Source of the DNA: Propionibacteriaceae bacterium
GTDB lineage: Bacteria; Actinomycetota; Actinomycetes; Propionibacteriales; Propionibacteriaceae
Length of the DNA: 43,352 nt
Assembly: GCA_027492545.1 (NCBI GenBank)
Contig: JAPUEL010000053.1
Span: 1-43,352 of the forward strand
Direction of reading: 5' to 3'
Shown here piece after piece: positions 17,120-25,102 of this stretch (its first letter is position 1; each line of letters begins with the position of its first letter). A program made the position numbers and the translations under genes. The notes beneath the pieces were generated by a model, which saw only the letters and a list, made by a program, of their open reading frames with translations, searched no databases and was not told the origin of the DNA.

Positions 17120-18552
17120 TGCCCTCGACGCACCTGGACATCCGTCACATCCCGGCCGAGGTGCGCCAGGCGCTGATCACGCTGCAGGAGCGGCTGGAGC
17201 TGCCCCGCTCGTTCCCGCGCGAGGTGCTGGCCGAGGCCGAGGTGGCCGCGGGGCTGCCGCCGTCGGAGCACGTGGACCGCACCGACATCGAGTTCGTCAC
17301 CATCGACCCGGCGAGCTCGACGGACCTGGATCAGGCCCTGCAGATCGAGCGCGACGGCGACGGGTACCTCGTGCGCTACGCCATCTCCGACGTGGCCCAC
17401 TTCGTCCGCCCCGGCACCTCGCTGGAGGCTGAGACCCACCGCCGCGGGCAGACGCTCTACGCCCCCAGCGCCCGGGTGCCCCTGCACCCGGCGGTGCTGG
17501 CCGAGGGCGCGGCCTCGCTCCTGGCGGACGGCGCGCCCCGTCCCGCGATGCTCTGGGAACACCGCCTCGACGCGGAGGGCCGCCTCCTCGACGTCTCGCT
17601 GACCCGTGCCCTGGTGCTGAGCCGGGCCAAGCTGGATTACGACGGCGTCCAGCGCGACATCGACCGTGGTCAACCGCATTCCAGCGTCGCTCTGCTGCCC
17701 GAGGTCGGGCAACTGCGGAGGGCGCTGGAGATCGAGCGCGGCGGCGTGTCCCTCAACCTGCCCGAGCAGGAGATCGTGGAGCACGACGGCTCCTGGGAGC
17801 TGGAGTTCCGGCACATGGTCCCCGTGGAGGACCACAACGCCCAGATCTCACTGCTGACCGGCTTCGCCGCGGCCCGCGTCATGCTCGACGGTGGGATCGG
17901 CATCCTGCGCACCCTGCCGCCCGCCGAGGACTGGTCGCTGGAGAAGCTCCGCCGTGCGGCCGGAACGTTGGGCGTGCCCTGGCCGCGGGCCATGAGCTAC
18001 CCCGAGTTCGTGCGGTCGCTGTCCCCGGACAACCCGCGTGAGCTGGCCGTGCTGACCCGGTGCACCATGCTGTTCCGCGGCGCCGGCTACCTCGCCTTCG
18101 ACGGCGGGGCCCCGGACGGCCACCTTGAGCACTCGGCGCTGGCCGCGCCCTACGCGCACACGACGGCGCCGCTGCGCCGCCTCGTCGACCGCTACGTCCT
18201 CGAGGTGTGCCACAGCCTCCTCAACGGGCTCGAGGTGCCGGCGTGGGCCCGCGACGCCCTGCACGCGCTGCCGGCCGAGATGGCCGACTCCGGCCGCGTG
18301 GCGCGGGCCTACGAGAACGGGGTGCTGGACCTCGCCGAGGCCCTGGTGCTGCGCGCCGACGTGGGCCGGGTCCTGGTGGGCGTGGTCACCGACGTCCATC
18401 CCAAGACCGGCATGGGCACCGTGCAGGTGCCCGACCCCGCCGTCGAGCTGCGGGTGAAGGCGTCACAGAAGGAGGTGGGCTCCGAGATCCGGGTCCGCGT
18501 CGACAAGGTGGATGTGCGCTCCGGCAAGGTGGCGCTGTCGCGGCCGAACTGA
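17119..18552 (+). CDS. RNB-domain exoribonuclease (RNase II family)
   Basis: Probable 3'-to-5' exoribonuclease. The RNB domain begins near residue 50 with FVTIDPASSTDLDQALQI, which corresponds to the metal-binding cluster of RNase II; the last of the four Asp positions is Gln here (DLDQ where E. coli has DMDD). The substrate-contact block HSALAAPYAHTTAPLRRLVDRY, with the catalytic Arg region, is intact. There is no obvious N-terminal cold-shock domain; the last ~60 residues (VGVVTDVHPKTGMGTVQVP) look like a small OB/S1-like domain. At 477 residues it is the short actinobacterial form. It overlaps the zinc-ribbon gene and immediately precedes the RNase P RNA gene. Confidence 0.9.
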   Translation: MPSTHLDIRHIPAEVRQALITLQERLELPRSFPREVLAEAEVAAGLPPSEHVDRTDIEFVTIDPASSTDLDQALQIERDGDGYLVRYAISDVAHFVRPGTSLEAETHRRGQTLYAPSARVPLHPAVLAEGAASLLADGAPRPAMLWEHRLDAEGRLLDVSLTRALVLSRAKLDYDGVQRDIDRGQPHSSVALLPEVGQLRRALEIERGGVSLNLPEQEIVEHDGSWELEFRHMVPVEDHNAQISLLTGFAAARVMLDGGIGILRTLPPAEDWSLEKLRRAAGTLGVPWPRAMSYPEFVRSLSPDNPRELAVLTRCTMLFRGAGYLAFDGGAPDGHLEHSALAAPYAHTTAPLRRLVDRYVLEVCHSLLNGLEVPAWARDALHALPAEMADSGRVARAYENGVLDLAEALVLRADVGRVLVGVVTDVHPKTGMGTVQVPDPAVELRVKASQKEVGSEIRVRVDKVDVRSGKVALSRPN

Positions 18553-18574
18553 ACGGTTTCGCGGTAGCATGGGC

Positions 18575-18947
18575 GGCGGACGAGTCGGCCAGATGATCGC
18601 GGCCACTTCGGTGGCTGAGGAAAGTCCGGACTCCACAGAGCAGGGTGGTGGGTAACGCCCACCCGGGGTGACCCGCGGGACAGTGCCACAGAAAACAGAC
18701 CGCCTGGCGACAGGTAAGGGTGAAACGGTGGTGTAAGAGACCACCAGCGCCCCGGGCGACCGGGGCGGCTCGGTAAACCCCACTCGGAGCAAGACCAAGA
18801 AGGCCGGCCCAGGCCGGCCGCGGACGCCACTTGAGCGCTGCTCGCGCGAGGCGTCCGGGTAGGTTGCACGAGCCCGTCGGCAACGGCGGGCCTCAGATAG
18901 ATGATCATCCATCGACAGAATCCGGCTTACCGGCCGACTCGTCCGCC
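18575..18947 (+). ncRNA. rnpB: RNase P RNA, bacterial class A
   Basis: Catalytic RNA that matures tRNA 5' ends. Helix P1 is visible as GGCGGACGAGTCGGCC (18575-18590) pairing perfectly with its complement at 18932-18947. Core signatures are GAGGAAAGTCCGGACTCC, ACAGAAAACAGACCGCC, GGTAAGGGTGAAACGGTG and, near the 3' end, AGATAGATGATCATCC and GACAGAATCCGGCTTA. Length is about 373 bases. A -10 element TAGCAT at 18565-18570 places the start near 18576, matching P1. The mature ends could differ by a few bases. Confidence 0.97.
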
Positions 18948-18993
18948 ACCACTGCCGGTTCCCGCCCCCGTAGATACCCACTAGGGTTGCCGT

Positions 18994-21492
18994 GTGACAG
19001 CGGAGGCAGCACCCACCACCGAGCTGGCGGCCTACCGCCGTCGGGCCGCGGGCGGCTGGGACGAGCTGACCTCCGGGCACCGGACTGACCAGCTCCTGCT
19101 GCACGGCGCGATCGACTCGTTGGGCCTTGCAGGGCTGCAGGCCGCCGGGCGCGAGATCCGCCGCCTGGTGCAGGACGAGGGCATCCTCTACGGCGGTGAA
19201 TCGCGGCGGAGCTGGGTGATCGACCCCCTCCCGCTGGTCATCGGCGCCGACGAGTGGGACGCCCTCGAGGCCGGGTTGAAGCAGCGCGCCCGCCTCCTGG
19301 GGCTGGTGCTGCGCGACCTCTACGGCGAGCAACGCCTGCTGTCCTCCGGAGCGCTCCCCGCGGAGATCGTCTGGGGTCACCAGGGCTTCCTCCACCAGGC
19401 CAGCGGCATCCACATGCCCGGGCACGCCTGGCTGCCGCTCGCCGCCGTCGACCTCGGACGGGACAGCGCCGGCGCCTGGACCGTCCTGGCGGACCGCACC
19501 GATGCCCCGTCGGGCATGGGCTACGTGATGGCGAACCGGCGGTTGACGTCGCGCGTGATGGCGGACCTCCACCACGACGCCCGGCCCGCCCGGCTCCGCA
19601 GCTACTTCTCCGCGATGCGCGCCGGCCTCCAGCAGCTGGCCCCGCGCGCCGGACACACCCCCAAGGGCGTGCTGCTGTGGGCGGGCGCCGGCGGGGAGAC
19701 CGCCTACGAGCAGGGCTTCCTCGCCACCCTCCTCGGCTACGCGCTGGTGGAGGCCGAGGACCTCGTGCTTCGCGACGGCCAGGTGTGGGTCAACTCGCCC
19801 GAGGGCCGGGCGCTCGTCGACGTCATCCTCCGCCGGGTGGAATCGAACCTGTGCGACCCGCTGGAGTTCCGCAGCGACTCTCAGCTCGGTGTGGCGGGGC
19901 TGCTGGAGGCCACCAGGCTGGGCAACGTCGCCAGCCTCAACCCGCTCGGCAGCGGGGTGCTGGAGAACCCCGCGCTCCTCGGCCTCCTGCCCGCGCTCGC
20001 CCCGCAGCTGCTGGGGGAGGAACTCCTCCTCCCCTCGGCGCAGACGTGGTGGTGCGGCGACGACGCGCAGCGCAGCCACGTCCTCGCCCACCTCGACACC
20101 ATGCTGCTCAAGCCGCTCAGCCGCGGCCTCGGCGCCGCGACGCTCGCGGGCTGGGAGTTGGCGGCCGCGCAGAAGGACCAGCTCGCCGCCCGCATCGCGG
20201 CGGAGCCCTGGGCCTGGTGCGGCCAGACCCCCCTTGAGCTGTCGACCACGCCCGTGGTCACCGAGGACTCCCTGGAGCCCCGGCGCGTGGTGCTGCGCTG
20301 CTTCGCCGCGCAGGTGGACCATACCCACGAGATCCTTGCCGGAGGGCTGGCCCGGGTGGCCCCGGACAGCCACTTCCGGATCACCACCATGAGCGGGGCC
20401 CTCACCAAGGACGTCTGGGTGCTGGACCCCGAGGACGTGCAGGAGACCTGGACCCCCACGTTCGACGGCGGCCCCATCGCGATCCAGCGCGTCGCCACCC
20501 TCGCCCCACGTGTCGCGGACAATCTCTATTGGTTCGGGCGCTACACCGAGCGTGCCGACGGGACGGTCCGGCTGCTGCGCCTCGCCGTCGACCTCGCTCA
20601 GGACCACAGCCGCAGCCCGGCGTCGCGCGGCGGTCAGGTTCTGGCCGCCGTCCTGGCGGCGGGGGAGGGGATCACCGATCTCGACCTGTCCAGCCGCGAC
20701 GTCGGAGGGGCGCTCAAGCGGCTGCGGCCCGCCGTCGTCGACGGCACCGCCCGCGGATCGGTGGCGCACGCCATCCGCCGCCTGACCGAGGCCGCCCAGG
20801 AGGTGCCGGACATCATGTCCAGCGACCTCTGGCACGTGCTCAGCCAGCTCAACCGGCTCCTCGGCGAGGCGGGCAAGCGCCGCGACCTGGCCGGTGTGCT
20901 CGACGACCTGGTGGCGGGCACCCTGGCGGTGGCCGGCATCAACAACGAGAGCCTCACCCGCGACGTGACCTGGGCCTTCGTCGACGCCGGCGTCAGGATC
21001 GAGCGCGCCCAACGGATGCTGGCCGTGGTCGAGCACACCCTGGGTGCGGACCGGGCCGCCGTCGTCGAGAACCAGCTCGCCGACGCCGTCCTCGAGATGG
21101 GCGAATCGCTGATCACGCAGCGCCGCCGGTCCGCCTCGGGCGAGGGCCCGCGACGGCCCGCGCTGGCGGCCACCCAGCTGCTGATCTGCGACCGCTCCAA
21201 CCCCCGCTCGGTGGCCTACCAGCTGGACAGGCTCGTCGAGGACCTGCGCCTCATCGGCGACGAGGAGCTCGCCGCCCGAACCACGGACCTCGTCTCGGTG
21301 TTCGTCAGCGCCGACGTGGTGGGGCTGTTCGGTGGCCCCCGCGCGCTGGTGGCCGGCTTCACCCGCACGGAGCTGTCCGAGCTCAGGGCCATCTCCGACG
21401 AGCTCACGCGCCGCCACCTCACCAGGTCCGCGCCGCGCCGCGCGACGCTCAGCGAGTGGAGCGCGGGGACGATGCTGGGGGAGGACGCGTGA
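18994..21492 (+). CDS. Circularly permuted ATP-grasp / alpha-E domain fusion protein
   Basis: 832-residue fusion. The N-terminal part to about residue 480 is a circularly permuted ATP-grasp (CP_ATPgrasp_2, formerly DUF404/407), recognisable by GILYGGESRRSWVIDPLPL and VVWGHQGFLHQASGIH-like blocks. From about residue 500 (APRVADNLYWFGRYTERADG) it is an alpha-E domain, a helical module named from this gene neighbourhood. In many bacteria the two are separate adjacent genes. Comparative work on amidoligases (Iyer and colleagues) links them with transglutaminase-like genes and predicts ATP-dependent peptide or amide bond formation; no substrate is known. TAGGGT (18982-18987) ends six bases before the GTG, so the mRNA is probably leaderless. 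Its stop overlaps the next gene by four bases. Confidence 0.9.
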   Translation: MTAEAAPTTELAAYRRRAAGGWDELTSGHRTDQLLLHGAIDSLGLAGLQAAGREIRRLVQDEGILYGGESRRSWVIDPLPLVIGADEWDALEAGLKQRARLLGLVLRDLYGEQRLLSSGALPAEIVWGHQGFLHQASGIHMPGHAWLPLAAVDLGRDSAGAWTVLADRTDAPSGMGYVMANRRLTSRVMADLHHDARPARLRSYFSAMRAGLQQLAPRAGHTPKGVLLWAGAGGETAYEQGFLATLLGYALVEAEDLVLRDGQVWVNSPEGRALVDVILRRVESNLCDPLEFRSDSQLGVAGLLEATRLGNVASLNPLGSGVLENPALLGLLPALAPQLLGEELLLPSAQTWWCGDDAQRSHVLAHLDTMLLKPLSRGLGAATLAGWELAAAQKDQLAARIAAEPWAWCGQTPLELSTTPVVTEDSLEPRRVVLRCFAAQVDHTHEILAGGLARVAPDSHFRITTMSGALTKDVWVLDPEDVQETWTPTFDGGPIAIQRVATLAPRVADNLYWFGRYTERADGTVRLLRLAVDLAQDHSRSPASRGGQVLAAVLAAGEGITDLDLSSRDVGGALKRLRPAVVDGTARGSVAHAIRRLTEAAQEVPDIMSSDLWHVLSQLNRLLGEAGKRRDLAGVLDDLVAGTLAVAGINNESLTRDVTWAFVDAGVRIERAQRMLAVVEHTLGADRAAVVENQLADAVLEMGESLITQRRRSASGEGPRRPALAATQLLICDRSNPRSVAYQLDRLVEDLRLIGDEELAARTTDLVSVFVSADVVGLFGGPRALVAGFTRTELSELRAISDELTRRHLTRSAPRRATLSEWSAGTMLGEDA

Positions 21493-22451
21493 GACAGCTC
21501 CCGGAGCACCTGGCCCCCCGTCGCTACTTCGTCAAGCACCGCACCAGCTACGAGTACCCGGAGGCCGTGACCCTGTGCTACGAGCGCGGGTTCCTCACCC
21601 CCCGCGACACCGACTCCCAGCGGGTCCGGGCCCACGGCACCCAGGTGCTGCCCCACCCCCTGCTCCAGACCGAGCACGTGGACCGGTTCGGCAACACCAG
21701 CCACTACCTGGAGATCCACTACCCCCACACGCACCTCGACGTGGTCAAGGAGGCCATCGTCGACGTGGCGTGGCCCGAGGTCGACGTCGAGTCGCTCAAC
21801 CAGTGGACGCTGGCCTCGGCGCAGCGGGCCACCGCGGGCAACGCCGCGTTCCGGCTGGACCGGGCGATGTTCTGCCTGCCCTCGAAGCACGTGGCGGTGT
21901 CGTCGCGGGAGAAGCTGGCCTCGTATGCGGAGACCATCCTCGCGCCCGGCCTGGGCTTCGGGGAGGCGCTCGTGGAGCTGACGCAGGGCATCCGCCGCGA
22001 CTTCGCCTACCGGCCCGGAGTCACGTCCGTGCGCACCACCGTCGACGAGCTGCTCAAGCTGCGCGCCGGGGTGTGCCAGGACTTCGCGCACCTGGGGATC
22101 GCCATCCTGCGGTCCCTGGGGGTGCCCGCCCGCTACGTCTCGGGCTACATCGAGACGGTGCCGGCGCCCGGGCAGGCCAAGCTGGAGGGGGCGGACGCGT
22201 CGCACGCGTGGATCTCCGTGCTGGCGCCCAACGGCGTCTGGGTGGACATCGACCCCACCAACGGCCAGTTCGCGGACTCCCGCTACATCGTCACCGCCTG
22301 GGGACGCGACTTCGCCGACGTCAGCCCGCTGCGGGGCGTGATCGTGACGGAGGCGGCCACGTCGCGGCTGTCGGTGGGCGTGGACGTGTTACCGATGGAC
22401 GGCGACGAGGCCCCTCAGGTGAGCGTCCTGAAGCTGAAGTTGTCGTCGTAG
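21489..22451 (+). CDS. Transglutaminase-like family protein (N-terminal Tgase region present)
   Basis: 320-residue member of the transglutaminase/cysteine-protease-like family that accompanies CP-ATP-grasp/alpha-E genes. The N-terminal domain (FVKHRTSYEYPEAVTLCYER) is the bacterial transglutaminase N region. The catalytic triad is present by position: Cys in LRAGVCQDFAHLGIAILR, His in ADASHAWISVL and Asp in VDIDPTNG. Such proteins may cleave or cross-link peptides. The GTG start lies in GTGA, overlapping the upstream stop, so the genes are coupled. The last 37 bases overlap tail-to-tail with the opposing gene, which is also transglutaminase-like. Confidence 0.91.
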   Translation: MRQLPEHLAPRRYFVKHRTSYEYPEAVTLCYERGFLTPRDTDSQRVRAHGTQVLPHPLLQTEHVDRFGNTSHYLEIHYPHTHLDVVKEAIVDVAWPEVDVESLNQWTLASAQRATAGNAAFRLDRAMFCLPSKHVAVSSREKLASYAETILAPGLGFGEALVELTQGIRRDFAYRPGVTSVRTTVDELLKLRAGVCQDFAHLGIAILRSLGVPARYVSGYIETVPAPGQAKLEGADASHAWISVLAPNGVWVDIDPTNGQFADSRYIVTAWGRDFADVSPLRGVIVTEAATSRLSVGVDVLPMDGDEAPQVSVLKLKLSS

Positions 22452-23218
22452 GGCAGGTCCCCGTCCACCGTCGCGTTGACGGTGAGGCGGCTGAGCGTGG
22501 TGCGGCCCGCCAGCGTCGTCATGAACGCGGTGTCCGCGGCGTCGCGGCCGGTGCAGATGCGCACCATCGACGTGCGGGGCGCGAGCCCTGTGGCGTCCAG
22601 CAGGTACCAGGTGCCGTTCCAGTACGCCTCGACGACGGCGTGGAAGTCCATCGGGGCCAGGCCCGGCGCGTAGACGGAGGCCAGGCGCGCGGGCATGTTG
22701 ACGCCGCGGAGGAAGGCGACCACGAGGTGGGCGGAGTCGCGGCAGACGCCCGCGCGGCTCAGGTAGGTCTCGAGGGCGCCGTCGACGACGCGGCTGGAGC
22801 CCGGACGGTAGATCACCTTGGTGCGGACCCACTGCGTGACCGCGCTCATCAGCTCGAATCCGGTGAGGCCGGCGAAGTGGGTGTGGCTGAGGTTGGCGAG
22901 CCGGTCCGAGTCGCAGTACCGCGACGGCCGGGTGTAGAGGATCTCGTCGATGCCCTGGATCGGCGACTCGGGCGCCGGCGCGAGGACGTCGGCCGTGTAG
23001 TCCACCAGCAGGGGGCCGACGGGGACGTCGCGCAGGCGGTGAAGGCGGCTCCCGGACGGGGCGATCAGCTCCTCGGCCTCCACCTCGTCGTCCCCTGCGC
23101 GGAACGTGAGCCTCTCCTCGACCTCCGGGTAGTCCGTGCTCACCGCGACGGAGAAGACCAGGTCCGCCGGCGCGTCCACGCCGACCTCCAGGCGGCTGGA
23201 GACGTGGCGCACGCTCAT
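22415..23218 (-). CDS. Second transglutaminase-like family protein
   Basis: 267-residue transglutaminase-like protein, distinct from the plus-strand one. The N-terminal ~100 residues form a beta-rich domain ([20 protein letters not shown]), and the catalytic core has Cys in [18 protein letters not shown], His in [11 protein letters not shown] and Asp in [11 protein letters not shown]. It is closest to the short transglutaminase-like proteins often annotated near alpha-E genes. The ATG at 23218 overlaps the map stop by four bases (ATGA), so it is translated after the aminopeptidase. Its tail overlaps the convergent transglutaminase gene by 37 bases. Substrate unknown. Confidence 0.88.
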   Translation of the reverse strand: MSVRHVSSRLEVGVDAPADLVFSVAVSTDYPEVEERLTFRAGDDEVEAEELIAPSGSRLHRLRDVPVGPLLVDYTADVLAPAPESPIQGIDEILYTRPSRYCDSDRLANLSHTHFAGLTGFELMSAVTQWVRTKVIYRPGSSRVVDGALETYLSRAGVCRDSAHLVVAFLRGVNMPARLASVYAPGLAPMDFHAVVEAYWNGTWYLLDATGLAPRTSMVRICTGRDAADTAFMTTLAGRTTLSRLTVNATVDGDLPYDDNFSFRTLT

Positions 23219-24075
23219 GCGGCCCTCCCGGGGAGGGTGAGGACCTCGGCGCCGGTCTCGGTGACCACCAGGCTGTGCTCCCACTGCGCCACGCGCGACC
23301 CGTCGGTGGTGACCACGGTCCAGTCGTCGTCCCACTGGTTCGTCTCATGCGTGCCGAGGGTGAGCATGGGCTCGATGGTGAAGGTCATGCCGGGCTGCAT
23401 GACGGTGTCCATCCGCGGCTCGTCGTAGTGCAGGATGACCAGGCCCGAGTGGAACGTGGTGTGCACCCCGTGGCCGGTGTAGTCCCGCACCACCCCGTAG
23501 CCGAAGCGCTTGGCGTAGGACTCGATCACGCGCCCGATCACCGAGATCGGCCGCCCCGGGCGGACGGCCTTGATGGCGCGGTTGAGGGCCTCCTGGGTGC
23601 GCTCGGTGAGGAGCCTGGACTCCTCGTCGACGTCGCCGCAGTAGAAGGTGCCGCAGTTGTCCCCGTGCACCCCGTCCTTGAAGGCCGTGACGTCGATCTT
23701 GACCAGGTCCCCGTCCTCCAACGGGCGCAGGTCCGGGATGCCGTGGCAGACCACCTCGTTGACGGAGGTGCAGATGGACTTCGGGAAGCCGCGGTAGCCG
23801 AGGGCCGACGGGTAGGCGCCGTGGTCCAGCATGTACTCGTGCGCGACGGTGTCGAGGGCGTCCGTGGTGACGCCGGGCGCGATGGCCTTGGCGGCCTCGT
23901 ACATGGCCTCCGCCGCGATCCTGCCGGCCACCCGCATCTTCTCGATGACCTCGGCCGGCTGCACGTGTGAGCCCGTGTAGCGCTTCGGCGCGGGCCGTCC
24001 CACGTACTCGGGGCGCGGGATGCTGCGCGGCACGTCGCGCTGGGGGGTGATGGTGTGCGGGGTCACTGGGTTCAC
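23215..24075 (-). CDS. map: Methionine aminopeptidase, type I
   Basis: Removes the initiator methionine from nascent proteins. The catalytic core has the five metal ligands in their usual blocks: Asp in [16 protein letters not shown] (two Asp), His in [11 protein letters not shown], Glu in MTFTIEPML and Glu in QWEHSLVVT. The N-terminal ~45 residues ([19 protein letters not shown]) are the extension typical of actinobacterial MetAP1c, with a Pro-rich SH3-binding-like stretch. The GTG at 24075 is chosen because a complete promoter ends eight bases before it; the GTG at 24066 is an alternative. It is coupled to the downstream transglutaminase-like gene. Confidence 0.95.
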   Translation of the reverse strand: MNPVTPHTITPQRDVPRSIPRPEYVGRPAPKRYTGSHVQPAEVIEKMRVAGRIAAEAMYEAAKAIAPGVTTDALDTVAHEYMLDHGAYPSALGYRGFPKSICTSVNEVVCHGIPDLRPLEDGDLVKIDVTAFKDGVHGDNCGTFYCGDVDEESRLLTERTQEALNRAIKAVRPGRPISVIGRVIESYAKRFGYGVVRDYTGHGVHTTFHSGLVILHYDEPRMDTVMQPGMTFTIEPMLTLGTHETNQWDDDWTVVTTDGSRVAQWEHSLVVTETGAEVLTLPGRAA

Positions 24076-24083
24076 AGTGCGCC

Positions 24084-24113
24084 AGTCTACGTTCCGGGCC
24101 GTCAGCCGTCGAA
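24084..24113 (-). promoter_or_regulatory. Promoter of leaderless map
   Basis: On the minus strand, TTCGAC (24108-24113) and TAGACT (24084-24089) are spaced by 18 bases, and TAGACT ends eight bases before the GTG of map. There is no Shine-Dalgarno sequence. The -35 overlaps the last codons of the upstream gene. Confidence 0.55.
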
Positions 24114-24950
24114 GCGCAGCGAGGCGAGCGACACGTCCACCTCGGCACGGTTCTCGTCGTGGCCGATGGTCACGCACGAGACGTAGACGGCGAAGCGGTC
24201 CTTGTCGTCTGTGGGCACCACGATGATGTCGACGACGTCGCCGTCGATGTCGTGCTGCTGCATGTTGCCGACGAAGATGTTGGACGTCAGGCGCCACCCG
24301 ATCCGGTCCGAGACCACGTAGTCCTCGTTGATGAGCAGCTCGCGCCGCTCGAAGCCCAGGAACATGCCCGACGAGGCCATGCAGGTGACGAACTGCTCCG
24401 CCGCCGTGCTCATCACGGGTGAGAACCCGTCCGAGATCTTGATGTAGCCGACGTTGACGTTGCTCATCCACCCGGGGGCGATGTCGCGGGACATGCCGTT
24501 GGACTCGTGGAGCCAGTCGATCCAGGCGGGGTATTCCTCCCACCGCGATCCGGCGGGCGGCTCGATGGACAGCCCCCCGCCGTGGAGCCGCCCGTCGCGG
24601 ATCTCGCTGCGGGGGGAGTCGTAGGTGGTGGGGCACTCGATGGGCTGACCGAAGCCGGTCTCGATGGGTGTGGGGCTGGGGGTCTCGGTGGGCACCAGCT
24701 CGTTCCACTGCGTGCCGGTGGGGCGGGCCGAGCGGTTGTCCTCGGGGGTCGCGGCGAAGGGGTTCGATCCGCTGGGGAACAGGATGATGGCCGCGATGAC
24801 GCCGCCGATCACGACCAGGGCGATGAGCAGCCACAGCGCCGCGCCCGGGCCCCTCCGGGTGGGGCTCCCGGTCTCCATCCAGCGCTGGCCGTCCCAGTAG
24901 CGCCGACCCTGCGGCGCCGTCGGGTCTGCGTACCAGCCGGGCTCTGCCAT
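24102..24950 (-). CDS. DUF2510 membrane-anchored protein of unknown function
   Basis: 282-residue protein. The first ~27 residues are a DUF2510 motif ([21 protein letters not shown]), a small Trp-rich module often found at the cytoplasmic end of actinobacterial membrane proteins. One transmembrane helix follows at about 37-58 ([20 protein letters not shown]), then a Pro/Thr-rich linker and an extracytoplasmic domain of about 180 residues that I do not recognise. Two Cys (in IECPTTYD and QFVTCMASS) plus one near the C-terminus (YVSCVTIG) lie in that domain. TACTAT (24957-24962) ends six bases before the ATG, so it is probably leaderless. Function unknown. Confidence 0.8.
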   Translation of the reverse strand: MAEPGWYADPTAPQGRRYWDGQRWMETGSPTRRGPGAALWLLIALVVIGGVIAAIILFPSGSNPFAATPEDNRSARPTGTQWNELVPTETPSPTPIETGFGQPIECPTTYDSPRSEIRDGRLHGGGLSIEPPAGSRWEEYPAWIDWLHESNGMSRDIAPGWMSNVNVGYIKISDGFSPVMSTAAEQFVTCMASSGMFLGFERRELLINEDYVVSDRIGWRLTSNIFVGNMQQHDIDGDVVDIIVVPTDDKDRFAVYVSCVTIGHDENRAEVDVSLASLRFDG

Positions 24951-25048
24951 GGGCCAATAGTAGGCGCTGGTCAGGCGGTATCCACCCGCGCTCGGGGCCG
25001 TGCCGGAGGCGCCGCCCGGGCTCCGCGCGCGGCGCGGGCGCGATGCGC

Positions 25049-25080
25049 TGTTTCAGGCGTTTCGTCATGCGGCTGAAACA
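25049..25080 (+). promoter_or_regulatory. Inverted repeat with GlnR-like half-site upstream of glnA2
   Basis: TGTTTCAG (25049-25056) and CTGAAACA (25073-25080) are inverted repeats with a 16-base spacer. Within it GTCAT-n6-GAAAC (25064-25079) resembles a GlnR half box (GTnAC-n6-GAAAC) with one mismatch. It lies 23 bases before the glnA2 ATG. Operator function is inferred. Confidence 0.45.
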
Positions 25081-25102
25081 AAGTGCGGGCAGACTGGGCG
25101 CC

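Noticed and set aside
18463..21417. A 984-codon open frame on the minus strand opposite the ATP-grasp fusion gene
   Set aside because: It is antisense to a well-conserved protein and the RNase P RNA, has low-complexity His/Arg/Gly-rich translation and no domain. Long antisense frames are common at this GC content.
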